A DNA stretch of 64,000 bases from KBS50 sp042434095 (GTDB taxonomy: Bacteria > Actinomycetota > Actinomycetes > Mycobacteriales > Micromonosporaceae), in NCBI RefSeq assembly GCF_042434095.1, contig NZ_JBHLUE010000009.1, positions 1 through 64,000 of the forward strand, given 5' to 3'. Every line of letters starts with the position of its first letter. Within the stretch, counting starts at the first letter, position 1. Positions 33,476 through 41,874 of the stretch are shown here, in pieces. The notes under the pieces are model-generated. The model was not told where the DNA came from. It ran no database searches and was given only the letters and a program-made list of their open reading frames with translations. The translations under genes were made by a program, and so were the position numbers.

Positions 33476-34105
33476 CTATCCGGGTGGGGGGAGCAGGCCG
33501 GCCGCCATCGCGGTGGTGACCGCGGCCGTCCGGTCCGAGACGCCGAGCTTGGCGAAGCTGCGCAGCAGGTGGGTCTTCACGGTGGCCTCGGTGATGTGCA
33601 ACCGCAGCCCGACCTCGACGTTGGACAACCCGGCCGCGACCAGCCGCAGCACCTCGGTCTCCCGCGGTGACAGCGTGGCCGGCCGCGGTCCGCGCAGCTG
33701 CCGGAGGACCCGCCCGGCGACCGCCGGCGCGAGCACCGTCTCGCCCCGGGCCGCCCCCCGGACCGCCTCGATGAGCTCGGCCCGGGAGGCGTCCTTGAGC
33801 AGGTAGCCCGCCGCGCCCGCCTCCACGGCGCGCAGGATGTCCCCGTCCGTCTCGTAGGTGGTGAGCACCACGACCCGGGTGTCCGGCAGCAGCGCCAGCA
33901 ACCGGGCCGCCGCGGCCGCGCCGTCCAGGCCGGGCATCCGCAGATCCATCAGTACGACGGTCGGGCGGAGCGTCCGGGCGAGGGTCAGCGCCTCCACCCC
34001 GGACGCGGCCTCGCCGTCCACGGTGATGTCCGGCTCGCCGGCCAGCATCCCGCGGATCCCGGCCCGGACCACCGGATGGTCGTCGACCAGCAGCACCGAG
34101 ATCAT
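33476..34105 (-). CDS. LuxR/NarL-family response regulator
   Basis: A 209-residue two-component regulator. The receiver domain has the acidic pair VDDH, the phosphoacceptor D54 in VVLMDLRMPG, and Lys in YLLKDAS. The C-terminal LuxR helix-turn-helix is LSPRETEVLRLVAAGLSNVE. ATG at 34105 overlaps the kinase stop (ATGA). It is the last gene of an ABC ATPase, permease, kinase and regulator operon, which suggests that it controls its own transporter. Confidence 0.95.
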   Translation of the reverse strand: MISVLLVDDHPVVRAGIRGMLAGEPDITVDGEAASGVEALTLARTLRPTVVLMDLRMPGLDGAAAAARLLALLPDTRVVVLTTYETDGDILRAVEAGAAGYLLKDASRAELIEAVRGAARGETVLAPAVAGRVLRQLRGPRPATLSPRETEVLRLVAAGLSNVEVGLRLHITEATVKTHLLRSFAKLGVSDRTAAVTTAMAAGLLPPPG

Positions 34106-35376
34106 CCGACCGGCACCTCCGCCCGGACCACCGTGCCGGCGCCGGGCTCGGAGGACACGCACAGCGTGCCGGCCACCTGCTCGACCCGGGACCGCATCCC
34201 GGCCAGCCCGTAGCCGGCGCCGGCGGCCGGCTCGGGAAAACCGCGACCGTCGTCGCGGATCTCCAGCACGACGGCGTCGGGGCGGCAGTCGAGCCGGACC
34301 GCCACGCTGGTGGCCGCGGCGTGCCGGCGGGCGTTGGCCAGCGCCTCCTGGGTGACGCGCAGCAGCACCACCTCGACCGAGGTGGGCAGCGCCGGCGCCG
34401 GATTCGTGACGGTGAGGGTGGCCCGCACCCCCGTCTCGGCGCCGAACCGGTGCACCACCCGGCGCAGCGCCTGCGCCAGCGGCGAACCGGCCAGCTCCGT
34501 GGGGGTGAGTGCGGCGACCAGCGCCCGGGTCTCGGCCAGGTTGTCCCGGGCGGTGCGCACGGCCAGCGCCAGATGCCGGCGGGCCCGCTCCGGCTGCCCG
34601 GCCCGCTCCGGCTCCCGGGTCAGCTCGGCGTCGGCGGCCTGGATCAGCATGACCACGCTGGACAGGCCCTGCGCGACGGTGTCGTGGATCTCCGCGGCCA
34701 GCCGCTGCCGCTCGGCCGCGATCCCGGCCTGCCGGGACAGCCGGGCCACCTCGTCGCGGGAGGCGGCCAGCTGGTCGATGAGCATGGCCCGACGGTCACC
34801 CTCGACGAACAGGTGCCGGATCCACCCGCCACTGACCGACACCGCCACGGCGGTCATGCCGGCGACCAGCAGTACCCCGCGGAACTCGGGGCCGTCGCCG
34901 ACGCGCAGCCACACCAGGGTGACGTGCGCGGCGTGGAACAGCACCACCGTGCCGACCGCCGGCACGGTACGCATCAGCATGAACGCCTGCGGCAGCAGCA
35001 CGAACATGGCGAACGAGGCGGAGGACGCCAACGCCACCGCCGGTACGTAGAGCGCGAAGGCGACCGTCAGGTAGACAAGGCGGCGGCGGTCCTCGACCTC
35101 ATCCCGGATGAGCGGCCGGCCGAAGGCCGCGTACCAGAGGGCGAGTGCGGCCAGCAGGGCGAGGGAACCGGCGCGGGCCGGCGGGGCCGGCGGGGCGCTG
35201 ACGGCCACGGCGACCGCCACGGCGAGGGTCAGCGCCGCGAAGTAGACGTCCCAGAGCGGGTAGCGGGCGACCCAGGTCTCCGCCGGGGACGGGCCGCGGG
35301 CGGTCACCGGCCCCGGCGCCGGGCCCTCCGCGGTCACCGGTCCCGCCGGCCCCGCCAGCGGAAGGTGGTCAGACAC
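34102..35376 (-). CDS. Sensor histidine kinase (NarL-partner, HisKA_3 type)
   Basis: A 424-residue membrane kinase. About five to six hydrophobic segments span residues 45-190. The phosphoacceptor region is RLAAEIHDTVAQGLSSVV (HisKA_3), and the ATPase has VTQEALANARRHA (N-box), DDGRGFP and GYGLAGMRSRVEQV. GTG at 35376 follows GGAGG by 10 nt and overlaps the permease end by 43 nt. It probably senses membrane stress or the transported compound. The frame open to 36069 is only the shadow of the permease gene. Confidence 0.93.
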   Translation of the reverse strand: MSDHLPLAGPAGPVTAEGPAPGPVTARGPSPAETWVARYPLWDVYFAALTLAVAVAVAVSAPPAPPARAGSLALLAALALWYAAFGRPLIRDEVEDRRRLVYLTVAFALYVPAVALASSASFAMFVLLPQAFMLMRTVPAVGTVVLFHAAHVTLVWLRVGDGPEFRGVLLVAGMTAVAVSVSGGWIRHLFVEGDRRAMLIDQLAASRDEVARLSRQAGIAAERQRLAAEIHDTVAQGLSSVVMLIQAADAELTREPERAGQPERARRHLALAVRTARDNLAETRALVAALTPTELAGSPLAQALRRVVHRFGAETGVRATLTVTNPAPALPTSVEVVLLRVTQEALANARRHAAATSVAVRLDCRPDAVVLEIRDDGRGFPEPAAGAGYGLAGMRSRVEQVAGTLCVSSEPGAGTVVRAEVPVG

Positions 35377-36166
35377 AGCAGCAGACCTCCGATGCACCAG
35401 GCGGTGAGGATGACCGCGATCCGACCGTGTTCCCAGCGGGGCACGGCCTCCGCCCCCAGAATCGTGTCCGGCAGCAGCGCCGAACGGAAGCCCTGGGCCA
35501 TCCACTTGAGCGGAAAGATCGATCCCAGCACGAGCAGCGGCTGCGGCAGCGCACCGACCGGGGTGACGTAGATGCCGGAGACGAAGGACGACACCAGGTA
35601 CGGCAGCTGGGTCACGGCGGCGGCGCTGCGCGCCGAGCGGATCAGGCCGGTGACCGCGATGCCGAGCATCGCGCACGCGGTGGCGCCGAGCAGGAACACC
35701 CAGCCGAGGGTGAGCCAGTGCCGGGCGTCGACCGGAAGCCGCACCCCGAACAGGACCATGCCGACGGTGAGCAGCAGCGCGGCCTCGGCCGCCGACACCA
35801 CCGCCGCCTGCATGATCTTGCCGACGAAGTACGCCGTCGCCGGCATCGGTACGGCCCGCAGCCGGCGCAGCGTGCCGTCGTCGCGGTCGGTGGCGATGCC
35901 CCCGCCGAGGTTGACGAACGTGGTTGCGGCGACCCCGGCGGAGATCATGCTGGGCGCGAGGTACTGCGCCGCGGTGACGTCGCTGCCAGGGTAGCTGCCG
36001 GAGAACAGCGAGCCGAGCAGGGCGAGGGTGACGATCGGCAGGGCGAAGCTGAACACCACGGCGTCCCATTCCCGGGTGAACGTCTTCAGCTCGATGACGC
36101 CCCGGTGCAGGCCGAGGAGCAGTGTGCTGGGCAGCCGGGGCGGCGGCCCGCCGGCGCCGGGCATGG

Positions 36167-36170
<4 letters not shown>
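35334..36170 (-). CDS. ABC-2 type transporter permease
   Basis: A 278-residue permease with six predicted helices, starting with FSFALPIVTLALLGSLF. TDRDDGTLRRLRAVPMP and the SSFVSGIYVTP stretch before LPQPLLVLGSIFPLKWMAQGF are typical of DrrB-like export permeases. Its start GTG 36170 overlaps the ATPase stop (GTGA); an ATG at 36164 has slightly better ribosome-site spacing. It works with the ATPase at 36167 as an exporter. Confidence 0.92.
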
Positions 36171-37021
<851 letters not shown>

Positions 37022-37034
37022 GGTCCGATGGTGG

Positions 37035-37056
37035 CCCGGGCGGCTCGCCGCCCGGG
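37035..37056. promoter_or_regulatory. 22-bp palindrome before the ABC/TCS operon
   Basis: CCCGGGCGGC and GCCGCCCGGG flank a 2-bp centre (37045-37046). The site lies 14 bp before the first start codon of the operon, where the -10/-35 spacer should be. It is a candidate binding site for the LuxR-type regulator or another repressor, or a simple G+C-rich palindrome. Confidence 0.5.
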
Positions 37057-37236
37057 ACGACCGGCCGGTCGAGCGGGCTGTCCACCGGTTCACCGACACG
37101 CTGCCGCGATCCCGGTCGGAGGAGATCGGCCGCCCGCCGGCGCGGCGCCGCGGGCAGCGGAGGCGGCCGATGTTTTCACGATCAAGCGGCGGGTAGCCCA
37201 TCTGGCTTATCCACATTCGCGCGGAAGGAGAGGCCC

Positions 37237-37857
37237 ATGGACGGCCGGATCAAGGTTGCGGTGATCTACTACAGCGCAACCGGCATTACCTACCAGATGG
37301 CCATGGAGGCCAGCCGGGCCGCCGAGGAGGCGGGCGCGGAGGCGCGCCTGCGCAAGGTGCGGGAGCTGGCGCCCGAGGAGGCGATCCGGTCCAACTCGGG
37401 CTGGGAGGCGCACCGGCTGGAGACTCAGGACGTGCCGGAGGCCGAACTCGACGACCTGTCCTGGGCCGATGTGGTGATCTTCGGCACGCCGACCCGGTAC
37501 GGCGTGATGGCCGCGCAGCTGAAGCAGTTCATCGACACCAGCGGCCCGCTGTGGTCGCAGGGGGCGCTGGTCGACAAGGTGTACGCCGGCTTCTGCTCGA
37601 CGGCCACCTCGCACGGCGGCCAGGAGGCCACCCTGCTGTCGATGTTCAACATCTTCTACCACTGGGGCGGGATCGTGGTCACCCCCGGCTACACCGACCC
37701 GAGCCAGTTCGTCGCGGGCAACCCCTACGGCGCCTCGCACACCAGCAACAACGGCGAGACCCAGCCGGACTCGGTGGCGCTCGGCGCCACGGCGCTGACC
37801 GCGCGCCGCGCCGTCCAGGTGGCCGAGGTGCTGCGGCGGGGCCGGGCGGGCGGCTGA
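37237..37857 (+). CDS. wrbA: NAD(P)H:quinone oxidoreductase, WrbA family
   Basis: A 206-residue flavodoxin-fold enzyme that reduces quinones by two electrons to avoid redox cycling. The FMN loop is VIYYSATGITYQMAMEAS, and the family signatures FGTPTRYGVMAAQLKQFID and FCSTATSHGGQEATLLSM are clear. The C-terminal GNPYGASHTSNNG is highly conserved in WrbA. ATG at 37237 follows GGAAGGAG. It is a single-gene unit ended by strong hairpins. Confidence 0.94.
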   Translation: MDGRIKVAVIYYSATGITYQMAMEASRAAEEAGAEARLRKVRELAPEEAIRSNSGWEAHRLETQDVPEAELDDLSWADVVIFGTPTRYGVMAAQLKQFIDTSGPLWSQGALVDKVYAGFCSTATSHGGQEATLLSMFNIFYHWGGIVVTPGYTDPSQFVAGNPYGASHTSNNGETQPDSVALGATALTARRAVQVAEVLRRGRAGG

Positions 37858-37861
37858 GCTT

Positions 37862-37909
37862 CCGCGCGGGGGCGCTGAGCCCCCGCGCGGGGTGCTGAAC
37901 CCCGCGCGG
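37862..37909 (+). terminator. Overlapping alternative hairpins after wrbA
   Basis: CCGCGCGGGGGC at 37862-37873 pairs with 37879-37890 over a 5-nt loop. The middle arm can also pair in the overlapping form CCGCGCGGGG (37883-37892) with 37900-37909. The two hairpins exclude each other. Either could end transcription of wrbA. Confidence 0.7.
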
Positions 37910-37940
37910 ACGGCGGAGCCGCCGGGCGGCGCGCAGCCGA

Positions 37941-37984
37941 CCGGTGGCCCGGGTGGGGGCTCTCAGACCCACCCGGGCCACCGG
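37941..37984. terminator. Perfect 17-bp terminator stem
   Basis: CCGGTGGCCCGGGTGGG at 37941-37957 is exactly complementary to 37968-37984, with a 10-nt loop. It lies between convergent wrbA and the anthranilate-synthase-like gene and can serve both. Confidence 0.85.
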
Positions 37985-38081
37985 CTGTCTGTCCGCTACC
38001 CACCCGCGGGTCGGATAATCCCGACCGGTGCCGTTCCGCCGGGCGTCCGCGTCGGCGGCCGGCCGGGAGCCGGTTCGGCTG

Positions 38082-40133
38082 TCAACGGCCGCCGACCGGT
38101 CCGGTCGACAGCCGGCCGGGGGCCGGGCCGGCCGGGCTCGCGGACAGCACCGCGGTCACCAGCTCGACGAGCACGGCCACCCCGTCCGTGCTGAGCACCG
38201 ACTCGGCGTGGAACTGCACCCCGGCGAACCCGGGGCCGCGGATCGCGTGCACCGTTCCGTCGGTCGCGTCCCGCGCCACCGTCACCGGCCCGTACGGGGT
38301 GTCCAGCTCATCGGCGTCGGCCAGGGCGGTGAAGCTGGAGTAGAAGCCGACCCGGCGGCGCATGCCGAACAGCTCCACGTCCCGCTGCACGCCCTGGTAG
38401 GGCGCGGTCCGCCGGCGCAGCGGCAGGCCCAGCAGGCCGCAGAGCAGCTGGTGTCCCAGGCAGACGGCCAGGGTGGGGCGGCCGCGGTCGAGCAGCGTCG
38501 CGGCCACGCCGCGCAGCGTACGCATCTTGCGGTCGCCGGCGCTGGTCGGGTCGCCGGGCCCCGGCCCGAGCACCACCAGGTCGGCCGCCGGCACGGCGTC
38601 GCCCGGTACGTCCTGCCACGGCCGCACCCGGACCAGCAGGCCCAGCGACCGCAGCTGGTGGGCGAGCATGGCGGTGAAGGTGTCCTCGCCGTCCACGATC
38701 AACGCGGTCCGGCCGGCCAGCGCGGGTACGACCGGCGTCGCCGGGTCGCGCTGCTCCCGCCAGAACGGGGCGAGCCGGTCCGCCCGGGCCGCCAGGGCGG
38801 CCCGTACCGCCGGAAGGTCGGCCAGCCCGGGCGGCGCGCCGGATCCCGACGGCGGCCGACCCGGCGCCACCCGGTCCGCGGAACCGGCGCCCGCGTCCGG
38901 GCCCGGGCGCTCCGGGCCGCTCGCCAGGCCGAGCGCCGCCAGCACCCCGGCGGCCTTGACGTGCGTCTCCTCGACCTCGCCGGCCGGGGTGGAGTGCCGG
39001 ACCAGGGTGGCGCCCACCGGCACCCGCAGCGACCCGTCCGGCCCGATCTCGGCGGTACGGATCAGGATCGGCGCGTCCAGGGTCTGCCGCCCGGCGGCGT
39101 CCCGGCCCAGCAGCGCCAGCACGCCGCCGTAGTAGCGCCGGCCGCGCGGCTCCCGCCGGGCGATCACCCGGCAGGCGTTCTCGATCGGGCTCCCGGTCAC
39201 GGTGGGCGCGAACATGGTCCGGCGCAGCACCTCCCGCACGTCCAACGAACCCCGCCCGGCCAGCAGATACTCGGTGTGCACGAGCAGGGACATCTCCTTG
39301 AGGTACGGCCCGATGACCTGGCCGCCCTGCTCGGCCACCGCGGCCATCATCTTCAGCTCCTCGTCGAGCACCATGTCCAGCTCGTCGATCTCCTTCTCGT
39401 CGGCGAGGAAGCGCAGCAGCGCGACCTCGTCGGCGCCGGCGCCGACGTGCCGGAAGGTGCCGCTGATCGGGTTCATCATGACCAGCCCGTCGGCCACGCT
39501 GACGTGCCGCTCCGGGCTGGCGCCGACCAGGATCCGGGTGCCGGTGTACACCAGGTGGGTCCAGTACGCGCCGCGCTCGTCGACCAGCAGCCGGCGCAGC
39601 GCGGCCGCCGCCGCCAGCAGCGGTGGCTGGTCCAGGGTGGCCTCGAAGACGCGGTGGATGACGAAGTTGGCGCCCGCACCCCGGCCGATCTCCTCGGCGA
39701 GGACCGCGCGGACCGTCTCGGCGTACGCGTCGTCGGGCACGTCGAAGCGCCCGTCCCGGGCGGCCACGGGAAGGTCCGGCAGCGCCGCCACGGCCTCGGC
39801 GAGCGGGGTGCGGTGATAGCCGGTGACGGTCAGCGCCTCCAGCGGCACGCCGTCGTCGACGTGCCGGAAACCGCGCTCGGCGATCTGCCGGTACGGCACG
39901 ACCGCGAGGGCGCACGGTCCGGCCCGGTCCGCGCCGGCCGCCGGGGCGGACCCGGCGCCGGGCGTGCCGTCCGATCCGGCCGGCGGGGCCGCGGGCAGGT
40001 CGGCGAGCCGGTGCACGGTGTGGACCGTCCCGGTGATGATCTCCAGATCCGGCTCGTCGGCGCGGCGCAGCAGCGCGAAGGGGCCGGGATCGGCGCCGGC
40101 GGTGATCGCCGCCAGCAGCTCAGGCAGGTGCAT
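38082..40133 (-). CDS. Fused anthranilate/ADIC synthase (chorismate-binding + glutamine amidotransferase)
   Basis: A 683-residue bifunctional enzyme. The N-terminal chorismate-binding domain carries MMNPISGTFRH, DEEKMMA-like LDEELKMMAAVAEQGG, and PTVTGSPIENACRVI. The C-terminal class I glutamine amidotransferase, from about residue 470, has the nucleophile in LAVCLGHQLLCGLL and the His-Glu pair in VQFHAESVLS. It makes anthranilate (Trp pathway) or 2-amino-2-deoxyisochorismate, as PhzE does. The adjacent Trp-Trp leader favours a Trp-regulated anthranilate synthase. ATG at 40133 follows GAGGAAA. No other trp or phenazine gene is nearby. Confidence 0.88.
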   Translation of the reverse strand: MHLPELLAAITAGADPGPFALLRRADEPDLEIITGTVHTVHRLADLPAAPPAGSDGTPGAGSAPAAGADRAGPCALAVVPYRQIAERGFRHVDDGVPLEALTVTGYHRTPLAEAVAALPDLPVAARDGRFDVPDDAYAETVRAVLAEEIGRGAGANFVIHRVFEATLDQPPLLAAAAALRRLLVDERGAYWTHLVYTGTRILVGASPERHVSVADGLVMMNPISGTFRHVGAGADEVALLRFLADEKEIDELDMVLDEELKMMAAVAEQGGQVIGPYLKEMSLLVHTEYLLAGRGSLDVREVLRRTMFAPTVTGSPIENACRVIARREPRGRRYYGGVLALLGRDAAGRQTLDAPILIRTAEIGPDGSLRVPVGATLVRHSTPAGEVEETHVKAAGVLAALGLASGPERPGPDAGAGSADRVAPGRPPSGSGAPPGLADLPAVRAALAARADRLAPFWREQRDPATPVVPALAGRTALIVDGEDTFTAMLAHQLRSLGLLVRVRPWQDVPGDAVPAADLVVLGPGPGDPTSAGDRKMRTLRGVAATLLDRGRPTLAVCLGHQLLCGLLGLPLRRRTAPYQGVQRDVELFGMRRRVGFYSSFTALADADELDTPYGPVTVARDATDGTVHAIRGPGFAGVQFHAESVLSTDGVAVLVELVTAVLSASPAGPAPGRLSTGPVGGR

Positions 40134-40150
40134 GACGTTTCCTCGGGCTC

Positions 40151-40172
40151 GTCGGCCGGCTCGGCGGCCGAC
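40151..40172 (-). promoter_or_regulatory. Attenuator hairpin candidate
   Basis: GTCGGCCG and CGGCCGAC form an 8-bp stem with a 6-nt loop, ending 17 nt before the synthase start codon. A second stem, GCTGGCC (40189-40195 with 40206-40212), lies between it and the leader peptide. Together they form the downstream part of a possible attenuator. No U-run follows, so control could act on the ribosome site as well as on termination. Confidence 0.55.
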
Positions 40173-40219
40173 GCGTACGGGAAACGTGGCTGGCCACCGG
40201 GAGGCGGCCAGCTGGGCGG

Positions 40220-40279
40220 TTACGCGCTGTCGGAGGCCACCGGTCGGGTGGGCCACCAGGCGGACAGACGCGCGGACAT
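40220..40279 (-). CDS. Trp leader peptide (trpL-like), 19 aa
   Basis: The peptide MSARLSAWWPTRPVASDSA has tandem Trp codons at positions 8-9 and ends TAA-type at 40220. It lies 86 nt upstream of the fused synthase start, with two hairpins between. TACGCT (minus strand, 40286-40291) ends 6 nt before the ATG, so the message is leaderless. Adjacent Trp codons followed by mutually arranged stems are the classic attenuation layout. When charged tRNA-Trp is scarce, the ribosome would stall at the WW codons and change the folding. Confidence 0.75.
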   Translation of the reverse strand: MSARLSAWWPTRPVASDSA

Positions 40280-40338
40280 GTCGCGAGCGTACCGGAGCCG
40301 CCCGCGCGGCGGTGTCCCGTTCGGTACGGTGTGCCGGG

Positions 40339-41736
40339 ATGACAATTCTGGCTCTCGACCTGGGCACCTCGTCGGTGCGGGGCCTGGTGCTGGACGCGGA
40401 CGCGGTGCCACTGCCGGGCGCGCTGGCGCGTCGACCGGTCGAGATCGCGCTCGGGGCGGACGGCGCGGCCACCCTGGACGGGCCGGCCTACCTGGCCGCG
40501 CTGGGGGAGTGCCTGGACGAGCTGGCGGCGGCCGGCCGGCTGGACGGGGTGGAGCTGGTGGCCGCCTCGGCGCAGTGGCACTCGGTGGTGCCGCTGGACG
40601 CCGCGGGTGACCCGTTGGGACCGGTGCTCACCTGGCTGGACACCCGGCCGGCGCCGCTGCCGGGCTCGCCGGTGCCGCGCGATCCGACGGCGTTCCACCA
40701 CCGGACCGGGACCTGGTGGCACCGGTTCTACTGGAATGTCCGGCTGCCCTGGCTGCGCGAGCGGGTGGGCAGCCCGGCCGCGCGCTTCGCCGGCCTCGTC
40801 GAGTACGTCTACGGCAAGCTGCTCGAGTCGGCGCCGATGTCCGTGTCGCAGGCGTCGGCCACCGGGATGCTGGACCTGCGCTCGATGACCTGGGACGCCG
40901 AGGGCTGCGAGCTGGCCCAGGTGCGCGCCGGTGAGCTGCCGGAGCTCGCGCCGCACGACTGGCGCGGGCGGCTTCGCCCGGAGCAGGCCCGGCGGTGGCC
41001 GGCGCTGCGCGCCGCCCGCTGGGCGCCGCCGGTGGGCGACGGCGCCGCCTCGAACGTGGGCTGCCGGGCGGTGGACCAGGACTGGGCCGCGGTCAGCGTG
41101 GGCACCTCGGCGGCGGTCCGGCTGGTGCAGCCGGCGCCCGCGGACGGGGCGCTGCCGCCGCTGCCGCCCGCGCTGTGGCGGTACCGGGTCGATCACCGGC
41201 ACATCGTGACCGGCACGGCCTTCTCGGCCGGCGGCAACCTGTACGCCTGGGCAACCCGCACGCTGCGGTTGCCGGCTGGTGCGCAGCTGGCCGCGGCGCT
41301 GGACCGCCTGCCACCCGGCGGCGGGGTACCGGCCGACCCGCGGTTCGGCGGCGACCGGCCGCCCGGGCTGGCGCCGGCCGGCTCGGGCCAGCTGGCGGGG
41401 CTCAGCCTCAACACCGGCGCCGTCGACATCCTCGCCGGGCTGATGAGCGCGCTGTGCCGGCAGGTCGAGGCGGGTCTGGACGAGATCGAGTCGACCGTAC
41501 CCAAGCGGGTGCGGGTGGTGCTCGGCGGCGGCGCGGTGGCCGCCTCCCCCTGGTGGCGCCGGTCGTTCGCGCGGACGCTGGCGCCGCGGGAGGTGTGGCA
41601 CGCGACCAACCCGGAGACGGGAGCCACCGGGGCGGCGCTGGTGGCGATCGGGCGGCTGGACGGGGCGATCGGCATCGAAGCGCTGGGCCGGACGGACGAG
41701 CCGCCCACCGGCGCAGCGACAGGACCGGCCCGCTGA
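40339..41736 (+). CDS. FGGY-family carbohydrate kinase
   Basis: A 465-residue sugar kinase of the actin-like fold. The phosphate-1 motif is LALDLGTSSVRGLVLD, AASAQWHSVVPLD and VLTWLDTRPA are typical gluconokinase/xylulokinase-type strands, and VVLGGGAVAASPWWRRSFA is the adenosine motif. TACGGT at 40325-40330 lies 8 nt before the ATG, giving an almost leaderless message. It is divergent from the Trp leader, whose -10 is only 34 bp away. The sugar substrate is unknown. Confidence 0.88.
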   Translation: MTILALDLGTSSVRGLVLDADAVPLPGALARRPVEIALGADGAATLDGPAYLAALGECLDELAAAGRLDGVELVAASAQWHSVVPLDAAGDPLGPVLTWLDTRPAPLPGSPVPRDPTAFHHRTGTWWHRFYWNVRLPWLRERVGSPAARFAGLVEYVYGKLLESAPMSVSQASATGMLDLRSMTWDAEGCELAQVRAGELPELAPHDWRGRLRPEQARRWPALRAARWAPPVGDGAASNVGCRAVDQDWAAVSVGTSAAVRLVQPAPADGALPPLPPALWRYRVDHRHIVTGTAFSAGGNLYAWATRTLRLPAGAQLAAALDRLPPGGGVPADPRFGGDRPPGLAPAGSGQLAGLSLNTGAVDILAGLMSALCRQVEAGLDEIESTVPKRVRVVLGGGAVAASPWWRRSFARTLAPREVWHATNPETGATGAALVAIGRLDGAIGIEALGRTDEPPTGAATGPAR

Positions 41737-41740
41737 CAGT

Positions 41741-41778
41741 ATCCTGCCTGGACCGCGCGATCCTGCCTGGACCGCGCG
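41741..41778. repeat. 19-bp tandem repeat, two copies
   Basis: ATCCTGCCTGGACCGCGCG at 41741-41759 is repeated exactly at 41760-41778. It follows the FGGY kinase stop codon by 4 nt. Confidence 0.9.
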
Positions 41779-41874
41779 GGGCGCGGAGCCGGACCCGTTG
41801 ACAGCCGTTCCGTGCCTGGTTGGATGGGACTCCACCGTGGCGGACCAGCCGTCATCCGCACGCTAGGAGGAGTG

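Noticed and set aside
38082..40133. Dedicated phenazine pathway
   Set aside because: The fused enzyme resembles PhzE in layout, but no phzB/D/F/G genes are nearby and a Trp leader precedes it. Trp-linked function is more likely.
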